From positions 1 to 14,595 of the forward strand of contig JARCMB010000225.1 of assembly GCA_030248825.1 (NCBI GenBank): DNA of 14,595 nucleotides. The letters run 5' to 3'. Position 1 is the first letter of the stretch. Each line of letters opens with the position of its first letter. This stretch comes from Pseudanabaenaceae cyanobacterium MP8IB2.15. GTDB taxonomy: Bacteria > Cyanobacteriota > Cyanobacteriia > Pseudanabaenales > Pseudanabaenaceae. The translations under genes and the position numbers were made by a program. The notes under the pieces are model-generated. The model had not been told where the DNA came from. It was given only the letters and a program-made list of their open reading frames with translations, and did no database searches. Shown here piece after piece: positions 1 through 7,098 of this stretch.

Positions 1-1602
1 ATCTAAACCTTGACGTTGCAAAGCCGAAATTAAGATCGCTTTAGGATACTTGGCTTGAATTGTCTCTAGATCTAAGGCTCGTTCGATCTTGTTAAACACG
101 ATCGCGGTTGGGCCGACTTCGATCGGCATGTCTTTAAGAATCTGGTTGACTGATTCGATCTGGGCTTCCCAAGCAGGATGAGAAGCATCGACCACATGCA
201 ACAAGACATCGGCATCTGTCACCTCTTCCAAGGTAGCCCGAAACGCATCCATCAAAGGTGGTGGTAATTCGTGGATAAATCCAACCGTGTCGGTAAGCAA
301 AACCATCCGCAGATCGGGCAGGATCAGGCGGCGAGTCGTGGGGTCGAGTGTGGCAAACAACTGATCGGCAGCATAGACATCCGATTTCGTCAGCGTGTTG
401 AGTAAGGTAGATTTACCCGCATTCGTATAGCCAACGATCGCCACTGTGGGAATTTCTCGATCGACTCTTTGTTGCCGCATCCGACCGCGTTGGGCTTGTA
501 GTTGCTTTACCTGTTTTTCTAAATGGGTGATCCGATGTTCGATTACACGTCGATCGCTTTCTAGTTTTGTTTCGCCTGGACCGCGTGTGCCAATGCCTCC
601 ACCCAAACGTGACAGAGCCTGTCCTCGACCTGACAAACGCGGCAAACGATATTGTAACTGTGCTAGTTCTACCTGTAATTTCCCTGCGGCTGACTGCGCT
701 CGTTGGGCAAAGATATCGAGGATGACTTCAGTTCGATCGCTAACTCTCATCCCCATTGTGCGTTCCAAGTTGCGGATCTGAGAGGGCGAAAGTTCTCGAT
801 CGAATACGATTAAATTCGCGCCCTGAGTCTGAGCGGTCAAAGCGATTTCCTGAATTTTTCCTTCGCCTAAAACCGTCTGAGGATGGGGTCGATCGCGTTT
901 TTGCCAAACTGAATCCAACACCTGACCACCCGCACTTTCTACCAGTTGGCTGAGTTCCAAGAGCGACTCTTTCGGATCTTGTTGAGTGCGCTTAGTGTGA
1001 CTACTGGTAATTAGACCGACCAAAATCACGCGATCTCGATCGTCTTCGACTAGTTGAGACGTAAATTCACGACTGAACTCTTCTTCCAAACCTGCGACTA
1101 GATCTAAAAAGTCTTGCTTAACGATCAGATCGATCGTCTGAGGTGCAGAAACAGTCCAAGTCGTGGTGGATTCGACCACATCGGGTACAAGGTGAGCAAT
1201 ATAGGCTCGATCGACATAACCTGTCTGATTCAAGGTCAGCGTCACCAATGCATCCAATCGCTGTAATGCCATTGCCGTCAGGTCAGCCGCACTAGGCGGT
1301 TCGTTTTTCAAGGTTGCCCAAATACAACGCAGCCCACAGAGTCGATCGCTGCCATAACGTGGGATTTCGATCGTGGGAATCTTGGTCTGGGTCGGGGTTC
1401 CCAGTCCCACTCGAATCACCTGCCCACGCCGATTAATAAATGCACAAATCGGTCGCCTAATGTCGAAAGCGATCGATGCCAATCGCTGAGCAAATTCTGG
1501 GGTTGTGAATCGCTCAAGGGGGAGTCTTTGTCCGTACAGTCGTTGGAGTTGCTTAAGTTGATTGGCTTTTAACCCAAGTAGATCGCCATGAATAGTTTCG
1601 AT
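1..1602 (-). CDS. hflX: GTPase HflX, C-terminus cut by window edge
   Basis: HflX is a ribosome-associated GTPase that binds the 50S subunit and splits stalled or stress-inactivated ribosomes. I translated the frame from 1602 to the left edge without interruption: 534 codons. An N-terminal extension of about 170 residues, typical of cyanobacterial HflX, precedes the HflX domain with its glycine-rich stretch (GGGIGTRGPGETK near 354-366). The G domain has G1 GYTNAGKS at 391-398, G3 DTVGF at 438-442 and G4 NKIE at 504-507; G4 has Glu where NKxD is usual. Perhaps 20-40 C-terminal residues lie outside the window. The start is odd. Homologs as I recall them begin METIHG; here the matching codon is ATC (1600-1602), an in-frame TAA lies five codons further up, and there is no in-frame ATG, GTG or TTG until codon 41. 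The upstream DUF2779 gene ends 46 bp away on the same strand, so co-transcription is possible. Family assignment is very secure; the start is inferred. Confidence 0.95.
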   Translation of the reverse strand, partial: METIHGDLLGLKANQLKQLQRLYGQRLPLERFTTPEFAQRLASIAFDIRRPICAFINRRGQVIRVGLGTPTQTKIPTIEIPRYGSDRLCGLRCIWATLKNEPPSAADLTAMALQRLDALVTLTLNQTGYVDRAYIAHLVPDVVESTTTWTVSAPQTIDLIVKQDFLDLVAGLEEEFSREFTSQLVEDDRDRVILVGLITSSHTKRTQQDPKESLLELSQLVESAGGQVLDSVWQKRDRPHPQTVLGEGKIQEIALTAQTQGANLIVFDRELSPSQIRNLERTMGMRVSDRTEVILDIFAQRAQSAAGKLQVELAQLQYRLPRLSGRGQALSRLGGGIGTRGPGETKLESDRRVIEHRITHLEKQVKQLQAQRGRMRQQRVDREIPTVAIVGYTNAGKSTLLNTLTKSDVYAADQLFATLDPTTRRLILPDLRMVLLTDTVGFIHELPPPLMDAFRATLEEVTDADVLLHVVDASHPAWEAQIESVNQILKDMPIEVGPTAIVFNKIERALDLETIQAKYPKAILISALQRQGLD

Positions 1603-1609
1603 AAAACCA

Positions 1610-1614
1610 CTCCT
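1610..1614 (-). promoter_or_regulatory. Shine-Dalgarno AGGAG supporting an AUC start of hflX
   Basis: The minus strand reads AGGAG, then seven bases (TGGTTTT), then ATC GAA ACT ATT CAT. This is ideal Shine-Dalgarno spacing for initiation at the ATC codon, exactly where relatives as I remember them have the initiator Met of METIHG. The nearby ATG at 1588-1590 (minus) is out of frame and opens a frame of only six codons. Confidence 0.55.
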
Positions 1615-1648
1615 GAAAAGTAATTATTTCCATCCTACACCTCACGCT

Positions 1649-3541
1649 CTACTCTCGGCATCTACCAGATAACTCCACTAGATGATTCCAGTGTGTCCAA
1701 ATGATTACCATCGCCATCGTATCGAGTTGGCAATATTGGCGGAGTAGATCTTGCCATTTTTGTTTGATCGCTTCGTCTTCGCTATGTTGACCAAACAGCA
1801 TTTCTAAATAAGCCGTCATCGCCCCCGTACCATCTTTGATCGCGATCGACTGTTCTGAGATTTCGATCGAACTCAAAACATCATAGGGATTGAGGATTTT
1901 GCCGTTTTCAGCTTTGAAATATGTCGCTAGCCAAGGCAGTTGATACAAATATGGATTCGTTACCCAGATCGCAGGTAAAACTGATTTCAGCGAAGTTTTA
2001 GCCTTCATGCGGGGATGGAAATAATATTTCAGCGTCATCGCATTCATATCTACGAGTCGAGTTTTATTCCAGTTGTTAAATTTGACGATTTTGCTCAGCC
2101 ACGTCTTTAATTCAAGATTCTCGTAACCGTAATCGTCCATCTGAAAGTAAATATCTCGCAAGACATTGTTTTCGTGAGTCGCCCAAGTAAACACAGTGCC
2201 AGTATCACCTAGCTGAGCCATCAAGGTTTCGGCAAATTCAAAATTAGGGATGACATCGCCCACACTCAGCCAGTCAGAATGAATCGGGGCTTCGCCATAA
2301 CTCTCGATCGTATGGCAACTCCACTGAAAGGCGATTTGCTCGTAAGATTTAATCCCAACGTCGCTGTCTTTACTAACCTTGTGATAGGGAATCGGCATTT
2401 GGGCGGTTTCAAAATCGATAAAGTGCAGCGGATATTTGCAAGCAGCGATCGAAGTTTTGAGGTTATGCGAAATCCACTCTCGATCGTTGAAGGTATTTTC
2501 GATTTGGACAAGCTGCCGTTCTAGGTAAACCGTATTTTCCAGCAGGTCGATCGGCATGTCATACAAACTCACTTTGCCTTGCTCGATCAAATTGTTAACC
2601 ACAGGATTGTCATTCCCCCCAACTCTGCCACCTTGATATAGATCGAGGATATGCGGTTCGACTTCGGCTAGTTCACCCCAACAATCTTTAAACCCATCGC
2701 GTCGATCGAAGTCATTACCTCTAAATTCACATTTTTTACAATTTTTATCGATCGGAGTGGCAATCTTACGCAAACCATCCGCCAAACTATCGACATAGAC
2801 ATTAGCGAGTTCGATCAAATTCGGCAGTAGTTCATTCACCTCATCTGCCACACTCACCACCGTGAGAAAATGATTTGCTCGCAGTCGATCGATATCACCG
2901 AGAAAGTCCACTTCGATATCATCGAAATTGCTATGAGGATTTATGGCTCTGATCTTAAAGTCAGCCGCAAATCTTTCGATCTTACCTAGCTGTGAGGAGT
3001 CGGGCATACAGAGGTAAGGAACAATCTCAGCTTCGGGAAATTCCGTTTGCAATACATAAGTTTGGTAGGCGATATCCTCAATATATCCCCGCCAATGGCT
3101 GCTGACCCGACCACTTTTTTTATGCCTGAACAGATTTAGACCACGATATTTAAGTGCTTCAGCATTCTCTACAGTATTGAATGACTTTGACCTAATCCCA
3201 ATCAGACTAAACTTATTGCCCTGTTTAATCAGAATATCAACTCTAACTAACTTGTGTTGGGCATAAATCGCCGCGTCAAACAGCGTTACATTCTCTTGCT
3301 GGAGATATTGTGCGGTTTGGTGAATACACGCTTGAAGCCCTCGATCGGATTGAATCTTGATGCCTTCATGATATAAAAGCTGTGCTGTTTTCTCAAGGAT
3401 GAAACCACCGCTAGACAGCATCCTTGTGTATCTACTCTCGCGCTCAACCGTGGGATAGCCCAGCTTTTTATAGTAGAGTTTGGTCGCGCAGGTTTGAGCA
3501 ACTTTAAAATCAGACTTAGAAAGATAGATCGAATCAGTCAT
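1649..3541 (-). CDS. DUF2779 protein: RecB/Cas4-like domain plus DnaQ-like exonuclease domain
   Basis: A 630-residue putative nuclease of the DUF2779 family; its biological role is not established. The N-terminal half resembles the RecB/Cas4-type PD-(D/E)XK fold. Cysteines C18, C268, C271 (the CKKC pair) and C287 are placed like the four ligands of a Cas4/AddB-type iron-sulfur cluster. D102 (VDIL) fits the motif II Asp, but the following ExK position reads G115-I-R117, so the metal-binding Glu and catalytic Lys appear lost. The C-terminal half is the DUF2779 domain proper with a DEDD-exonuclease pattern: FIDFET (D376, E378), a WATHENN segment near 453-459, D498 in LVDMNA, and YCQLDT (Y603, D607). 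Activity, if any, probably lies in this half. ATG start without an obvious Shine-Dalgarno; 77 bp after the ABC operon and 46 bp before hflX, same strand. No signal peptide, so cytoplasmic. Family confidence is high; the claim of catalytic loss is my reading of one alignment position. Confidence 0.85.
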   Translation of the reverse strand: MTDSIYLSKSDFKVAQTCATKLYYKKLGYPTVERESRYTRMLSSGGFILEKTAQLLYHEGIKIQSDRGLQACIHQTAQYLQQENVTLFDAAIYAQHKLVRVDILIKQGNKFSLIGIRSKSFNTVENAEALKYRGLNLFRHKKSGRVSSHWRGYIEDIAYQTYVLQTEFPEAEIVPYLCMPDSSQLGKIERFAADFKIRAINPHSNFDDIEVDFLGDIDRLRANHFLTVVSVADEVNELLPNLIELANVYVDSLADGLRKIATPIDKNCKKCEFRGNDFDRRDGFKDCWGELAEVEPHILDLYQGGRVGGNDNPVVNNLIEQGKVSLYDMPIDLLENTVYLERQLVQIENTFNDREWISHNLKTSIAACKYPLHFIDFETAQMPIPYHKVSKDSDVGIKSYEQIAFQWSCHTIESYGEAPIHSDWLSVGDVIPNFEFAETLMAQLGDTGTVFTWATHENNVLRDIYFQMDDYGYENLELKTWLSKIVKFNNWNKTRLVDMNAMTLKYYFHPRMKAKTSLKSVLPAIWVTNPYLYQLPWLATYFKAENGKILNPYDVLSSIEISEQSIAIKDGTGAMTAYLEMLFGQHSEDEAIKQKWQDLLRQYCQLDTMAMVIIWTHWNHLVELSGRCRE

Positions 3542-3582
3542 GCCGCTATTAACCCACCATATGCGTACCGTTTTCTAGATTT

Positions 3583-3617
3583 CCCCCTCTCCTCTCGAGG
3601 GAGGGGCTAGGGGAGGG
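3583..3617. repeat. C-rich/G-rich palindromic intergenic repeat
   Basis: A pyrimidine run (CCCCCTCTCCTCT) is followed by a purine run (GAGGGAGGGG, CTA, GGGGAGGG). CTCCTC at 3589-3594 can pair with GAGGGG at 3601-3606 around a six-base loop, and outer CCCTC/GAGGG arms allow alternative pairings. It begins one base beyond the stop of the binding-protein gene and lies before the DUF2779 start. Similar C/G-rich units are scattered between genes in many cyanobacterial genomes. It may terminate or stabilise the ABC transcript, but no T-tract follows on the minus strand, so it is not a classical intrinsic terminator. Confidence 0.6.
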
Positions 3618-3618
3618 T

Positions 3619-4521
3619 TCATAATTTCTTCGCCTTGCGGAAATCTTGCACTACTTGTTTCACATCTTTTTTCTCAGCATCCACCAGATAGTTCAATCGT
3701 CGCATATCGTCATCCGAAATCTTGCCACCCAGTTCTTTCATTACCTGATTTAGTTCGGGATATTTGGTCAGAGTTGCAGCGCGAACTACTGGGGCAGCTT
3801 CGTAGGGCGGGAAATATTGCTTGTCATCTTGCAGCACTACTAGATCCAAGTTAGAAATCAATCCGTTGGTCGAGTCACCCGCAATCAGATCTACTTGCTT
3901 GTCCGCAAGGGCGCGGTAAGTTAAACCTAAATCCATTGATTTTGGTGGTTCAGCAAATTTGAGTCCATAGGTTTTGGCTAATCCTGTAAATCCATCGGCA
4001 CGTTCGGTAAATTCGTAACCAAAACCAGCCTGCCATTGTGGCGTATATTTTGCCGCCTCTGAAATTGTACTGATTTTAAGTTGGCGAGCGTCTTGACCAC
4101 GCACGATGATCGCAAATGTATTGTTAAATCCCAGTGGCTCTGTCCAAGTTAGACCAAACTGCTGGGCGTAAGTCTGTTTGACCTGAGTGTAAACTTTTTG
4201 TCGATCGACGATTGGTGGATTTTTGAGAATAGCCGTAAAGGCCGTGCCCGTATATTCGGGATAGATGTCGATTTCACCAGCGAGGATGCCCTGATGACAG
4301 ACAAATGTGCCACCTAAATTAAACTTTCGATCGACTTTAATCTCGGTCTTAGCTTCGATCTGTTGCGCCAAGAGTTCACCCAAAATTACCTGCTCTGTGA
4401 AGTTCTTGGAGCCGATGATCACGCGCTTTTCAGGATTTTGAGAACTACATGACGCGATCGCCCCGATTAAAATTGCGATCGCCCCAACAAAACCGAGAGC
4501 AGAAAAAACTTTTTTGATCAT
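3619..4521 (-). CDS. Quaternary-amine (glycine betaine/choline-type) ABC transporter substrate-binding lipoprotein
   Basis: This is the extracytoplasmic binding component of an osmoprotectant importer of the OpuC/OpuB/OsmF type. The signal peptide has a KK n-region, a hydrophobic stretch at 6-22 and lipobox I-A-S-C with C25 as the predicted lipidated cysteine, so the mature protein should be membrane-anchored on the periplasmic face. The family core starts with VIIGSKNFTEQ (34-44), followed by the characteristic IDIYPEYTGT (84-93) and a C-terminal lobe containing DLIAGDSTNG (211-220). The 300-residue length is normal. The ATG lies two bases after the permease stop with no clear Shine-Dalgarno, suggesting translational coupling. 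Two full HIP1 octamers fall inside the signal-peptide codons. Last gene of a three-gene operon. The true ligand (betaine, choline, carnitine or another compound) cannot be read from sequence. Confidence 0.9.
   Translation of the reverse strand: MIKKVFSALGFVGAIAILIGAIASCSSQNPEKRVIIGSKNFTEQVILGELLAQQIEAKTEIKVDRKFNLGGTFVCHQGILAGEIDIYPEYTGTAFTAILKNPPIVDRQKVYTQVKQTYAQQFGLTWTEPLGFNNTFAIIVRGQDARQLKISTISEAAKYTPQWQAGFGYEFTERADGFTGLAKTYGLKFAEPPKSMDLGLTYRALADKQVDLIAGDSTNGLISNLDLVVLQDDKQYFPPYEAAPVVRAATLTKYPELNQVMKELGGKISDDDMRRLNYLVDAEKKDVKQVVQDFRKAKKL
4454..4482. repeat. Two HIP1 octamers (GCGATCGC) 21 bp apart
   Basis: HIP1 copies at 4454-4461 and 4475-4482 lie in the signal-peptide region of the binding-protein gene. 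Two more full copies are at 12141-12148 and 13895-13902 in the histidine kinase gene. The shorter CGATCG is spread through nearly every gene here, and the run ATCGATCGATCGATCGCC at 10788-10805 in kaiA is its densest form. HIP1 enrichment is a recognised cyanobacterial genome signature. Confidence 0.9.
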
Positions 4522-4523
4522 GA

Positions 4524-5162
4524 CTATCTATCTATAACTTTTAGCTTTCGTTCTAGTCCACCCAAGCCCAAATCAAAAATTAACGCCATCACCGCCGCAG
4601 GAACTGCACCCGCTAATATCTGTTGATTATCCACCACCGCCACACCTCTAAAGATAAAAACGCCTAACCCACCCGCCCCGATCGCCGCCGCAATAGGAGC
4701 TAAGCCCACCGAAATTACCACCGCCACCCGCACACCCGCCAGAATTACGCCACTCGCTAACGGGAGTTCAACTTGACGCAATAACTGCCAATCGGTCATC
4801 CCCATCGCGATCCCCGCCGATCGCACAGCAGCATCGATCCCCGTGATCCCAACATAGGTATTCCGAATGATCGGTAAAAGGGCATAAAGGAATAGAGCCA
4901 CAATCGCCGTCCGCGCCCCAATGCCGCCAATCCATGGAATCGGAATCAAAACCCCAAATAGAGCAAGACTGGGGATGGTTTGGACGACATTGGCAAACCC
5001 CAAGACGAATTTACCGAGTCGCGGTTGTCGGGTCGCCACAATCCCCAACGGAATTCCCACCAAAATCGCGATCGAACTAGAGATCCCAACCAGATAGAGA
5101 TGCTCCCATGTCCGTTGCGCGATCTCCAACCCATAGCGATCGAAAAACTCAGTCAAGCCCAT
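4524..5162 (-). CDS. Quaternary-amine ABC transporter permease
   Basis: Inner-membrane channel subunit of the importer, binding-protein-dependent permease family. At 212 residues it matches the short OpuBB/OpuCB-type permeases. Hydrophobic segments are near 21-43, 51-76, 84-101, 138-163 and 180-202. The cytoplasmic coupling (EAA) loop is visible from AAVRSAGIAMGMTDW (111-125) to VELPLA, with the conserved Gly in the expected place. The ATG is nine bases after the ATPase stop. Only one permease gene is present, whereas Gram-positive OpuB/OpuC loci carry two; the subunit may work as a homodimer. Confidence 0.92.
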   Translation of the reverse strand: MGLTEFFDRYGLEIAQRTWEHLYLVGISSSIAILVGIPLGIVATRQPRLGKFVLGFANVVQTIPSLALFGVLIPIPWIGGIGARTAIVALFLYALLPIIRNTYVGITGIDAAVRSAGIAMGMTDWQLLRQVELPLASGVILAGVRVAVVISVGLAPIAAAIGAGGLGVFIFRGVAVVDNQQILAGAVPAAVMALIFDLGLGGLERKLKVIDR

Positions 5163-5171
5163 AATTTCAAA

Positions 5172-5975
5172 TCAAATCGCTAATCGTTGCAAATCGTTGA
5201 GGCACTCTATAAAAATACGGGCTTGCGGTACTGTCGATCGAAGAAAATCCGATCTCGTACACAACTCTACCAATCGCCCTTCATGCATCAATCCAATCCG
5301 CGATCCTAAAAACAAGGCTTCCTGAATATCATGCGTGACAAACACGATCGTTTTGCCCAATTGTTGCTGTAACTGTTTCAGTTCTCGTTGCATTTCCATT
5401 CGAGTCAGCAGATCCAATGCCCCAAATGGCTCATCCATCAGCAAGATCGGCGGATCGGCAGCAAGAGCCCGTGCCACGCCAACCCTTTGTCTTTGACCAC
5501 CTGAAAGCTGATGAGGGTAGCGATCGGCAAATTCTTCGGCGGGTAGTCCCACCATGATTAGCAACTGATTTATCCGACCTGTGATTCGATCGAGGCTCCA
5601 ATTTTCCAGTGATGGCACAAGTCCAATATTTTGCGCCACTGTGAAATGGGGAAATAAGCCTGTTTCTTGAATCACGTAGCCAATCCGCCGTCGTAATTGA
5701 ATTGGCTGCCATACTTTCGTGGACTTACCTTCAACCAGCACCTCACCCTGCGAAGGATCGAGCAAGCGATTAATCAACTTCAAGGTCGTAGTTTTCCCAC
5801 AACCACTCTGTCCTAGCAGTACTAAAAATTCACCTTGATAAATCTCAAAATCAAGCTGTTTGACGAGCTGGCGATCTTTCGGGCGATGATTTAGGCGAAA
5901 GCTGACATCACGAAATTCGATCGCGACTTGTTGATTAGCTCGATCGTTAGTTAAAGTTAAAGATCGATCGGGCAT
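5172..5975 (-). CDS. Quaternary-amine ABC transporter ATP-binding protein
   Basis: Cytoplasmic ATPase that powers the importer, ProV/OpuBA/OpuCA type. Motifs in order are Walker A GQSGCGKT (55-62), Q-loop Q103 in VIQETGLFPH, signature LSGGQRQR (157-164), Walker B ILLMDEP (177-183), D-loop GALD (185-188) and switch His H215 in VTHD. Length is 267 residues; the C-terminal CBS pair that senses ionic strength in OpuA/ProV-type ATPases is absent. First gene of the operon. ATG start, with AAGGA only three bases upstream. The 277-bp spacer to the divergent gene at 6253 must hold its promoter, but I could not pick a convincing one. Confidence 0.92.
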   Translation of the reverse strand: MPDRSLTLTNDRANQQVAIEFRDVSFRLNHRPKDRQLVKQLDFEIYQGEFLVLLGQSGCGKTTTLKLINRLLDPSQGEVLVEGKSTKVWQPIQLRRRIGYVIQETGLFPHFTVAQNIGLVPSLENWSLDRITGRINQLLIMVGLPAEEFADRYPHQLSGGQRQRVGVARALAADPPILLMDEPFGALDLLTRMEMQRELKQLQQQLGKTIVFVTHDIQEALFLGSRIGLMHEGRLVELCTRSDFLRSTVPQARIFIECLNDLQRLAI

Positions 5976-6252
5976 AAATCCTTACTAACCTATTTTTACC
6001 AGTCAGATCTTGATATTTGTTTAACCAGAAGTGGGTACGATATATGTAAGCAAAAGTTTAGCCGCCGCTAAGATCGCTTACCCTGACTCACTATAACTCC
6101 AAACCTAGAGAGCTTAGGTTTTATTCTTTGCTTAGGATATACTGCTTGAGACGGCTGAATCTGAAGGAAAGATGAGCTGACAAAATCCGCAGGCTAGAAC
6201 ATAAATATGTATTCGCGTAGATACTCAGGTTGATGTTAGATAAACTAAAGGA
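5976..6252. other. Divergent intergenic region between ABC operon and the 167-residue gene
   Basis: These 277 bp must hold promoters for the leftward ABC operon and perhaps for the rightward gene. I saw no well-spaced -35/-10 pair. A TTGATA at 6010-6015 and TACGAT at 6036-6041 (plus strand) are 20 bases apart, too far for a standard sigma-70 spacer. The clearest element is the hairpin at 6101-6121, listed separately. Confidence 0.5.
6101..6121 (+). repeat. 7-bp perfect inverted repeat, terminator-like
   Basis: AAACCTA (6101-6107) and TAGGTTT (6115-6121) form a perfect seven-pair stem with a seven-base loop (GAGAGCT), followed on the plus strand by TTATTCTTT. It looks like a weak intrinsic terminator facing right, yet no recognised rightward gene lies before it. 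It could end a short unannotated transcript from the divergent promoter area, or act as an operator. Confidence 0.4.
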
Positions 6253-6756
6253 ATGACAGCAGCATCACCTTACAGAACCACGATCGACATCAGTGATGAG
6301 TGTTTAGAACAGTTCCATAAATGGACTAACTACAACACACACAATGACCAGAGCAGCAATACCAAGTTTCAAATGCGTGATTTTCATATTGATTTGGGCA
6401 TGGCTGTGTTGGGTTTTGCTGTGTTATGTGACTGGACAGTGAAGTCTCGAAAAATTGATTTTAAAGGCAAAACCCATTTAATCTATGAGCTAAGGGGTGA
6501 TTCGAGTCCCCAATCCGTACCAATCTATCGTCAGAACTGCAATGAAGAGATGGCTAATTTCCTGCATAGCCGACTAATTCGCACTCTAGATTTTTTACGA
6601 GTTTGCTCAAAATATTCAGGCATACCTCATGTCCACATTGTTTGCATTCGCAATTGCTATGTCATGAGTGCGATCTGGAAACCATACCAAAACAAAATCT
6701 GGATGACTCCGATCGATCAAGTCGAAGGTCTATCGTTTAGTAATAACCTGATCTAG
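6253..6756 (+). CDS. Hypothetical protein, 167 residues, unrecognised
   Basis: I do not recognise a family. The protein is soluble-looking and mixed alpha/beta, with no signal peptide and no obvious membrane span; the segment MAVLGFAVLCDW (49-60) is the most hydrophobic. It has six cysteines (C17, C59, C94, C115, C130, C134), several His/Tyr clusters (YNTHNDQ at 28-34, IPHVHIVCIRNCY at 123-135), and no zinc-finger spacing or nuclease signature that I can name. The ATG has AAGGA directly abutting it, too close for normal initiation. A seven-codon frame from ATG 6233 ends in an ATGA overlap with this start, so coupling to a short leader is possible. It is isolated between two long spacers and poor in HIP1-like hexamers compared with its neighbours, which suggests an accessory or acquired gene. 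Confidence 0.65.
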   Translation: MTAASPYRTTIDISDECLEQFHKWTNYNTHNDQSSNTKFQMRDFHIDLGMAVLGFAVLCDWTVKSRKIDFKGKTHLIYELRGDSSPQSVPIYRQNCNEEMANFLHSRLIRTLDFLRVCSKYSGIPHVHIVCIRNCYVMSAIWKPYQNKIWMTPIDQVEGLSFSNNLI

Positions 6757-6768
6757 TTTGCTTACTCT

Positions 6769-6790
6769 ATGTCAGGATTTATGTCAGGAT
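6769..6790. repeat. 10-bp direct repeat ATGTCAGGAT, two copies
   Basis: ATGTCAGGAT occurs at 6769-6778 and 6781-6790, a 12-bp start-to-start period, just after the stop of the 167-residue gene. The purpose is unknown; slippage duplication and a tandem protein-binding site are both possible. Confidence 0.6.
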
Positions 6791-6990
6791 ATCTCAACTT
6801 CAGGGGATACTGCCCAAATATTTAGATCCTCGCAAAAAATTATCCCGATCGAAATTCTTCTAAGCTGAACATCTATTCGATCTAAGCTCTTTCTGCTAGA
6901 TATTCTAAACGCCTATCTCCATATGTTTCAGGTACTTTTATTGCGGAAAACACAAAAAAATGACCAAGACATTACTACTAGATTTAGCTC

Positions 6991-7014
6991 AATTCCAAAA
7001 ATAATTCCAAAAAA
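6991..7014. repeat. Direct repeat AATTCCAAAAA, two copies
   Basis: AATTCCAAAAA starts at 6991 and again at 7003, one 12-bp period, so the A-tracts sit roughly in helical phase. An inverted-looking GAAAAAATTGG follows at 7019-7029. This may be curved DNA or a tandem operator ahead of the AT-hook-like gene. Confidence 0.5.
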
Positions 7015-7038
7015 GATTGAAAAAATTGGATAGATATG

Positions 7039-7067
7039 TTCAACTCTTAATACACATCTGTTATAGA
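7039..7067 (+). promoter_or_regulatory. Weak candidate sigma-70 promoter for the AT-hook-like gene
   Basis: TTCAAC (7039-7044) and TATAGA (7062-7067) are separated by 17 bases, about 31 bases before the ATG at 7099. The -10 matches the consensus at four of six positions and the -35 at three. An alternative is TTGGAT (7026-7031) with TAATAC (7048-7053). Neither is proven. Confidence 0.3.
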
Positions 7068-7098
7068 CTAATTAATCATATCGTTTTGGATTTCAATT

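Larger units (their letters stand above)
6757..7098. other. 342-bp AT-rich intergenic region
   Basis: No coding frame is convincing here. It holds two sets of direct repeats (6769-6790 and 6991-7014), A-tracts around 6954-7025, and a possible promoter for the downstream AT-hook-like gene. I found no strong terminator for the 167-residue gene. Confidence 0.5.

Noticed and set aside
446..953. Two open plus-strand frames (446-781 and 756-953)
   Set aside because: They lie wholly antisense to the well-conserved hflX frame, and their translations are Arg/Ser/Pro-rich, as expected of shadow frames.
2279..2524. Open plus-strand frame of 81 codons
   Set aside because: Antisense inside the DUF2779 gene, with no ribosome site and no recognisable protein features.
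4980..5183. Open plus-strand frame spanning the permease start
   Set aside because: Antisense shadow of the permease gene; the sense protein has clear family motifs.
6757..7098. Spaced direct repeats considered as a CRISPR remnant
   Set aside because: Each motif occurs only twice with 1-2 bp between copies, so there is no repeat-spacer pattern.
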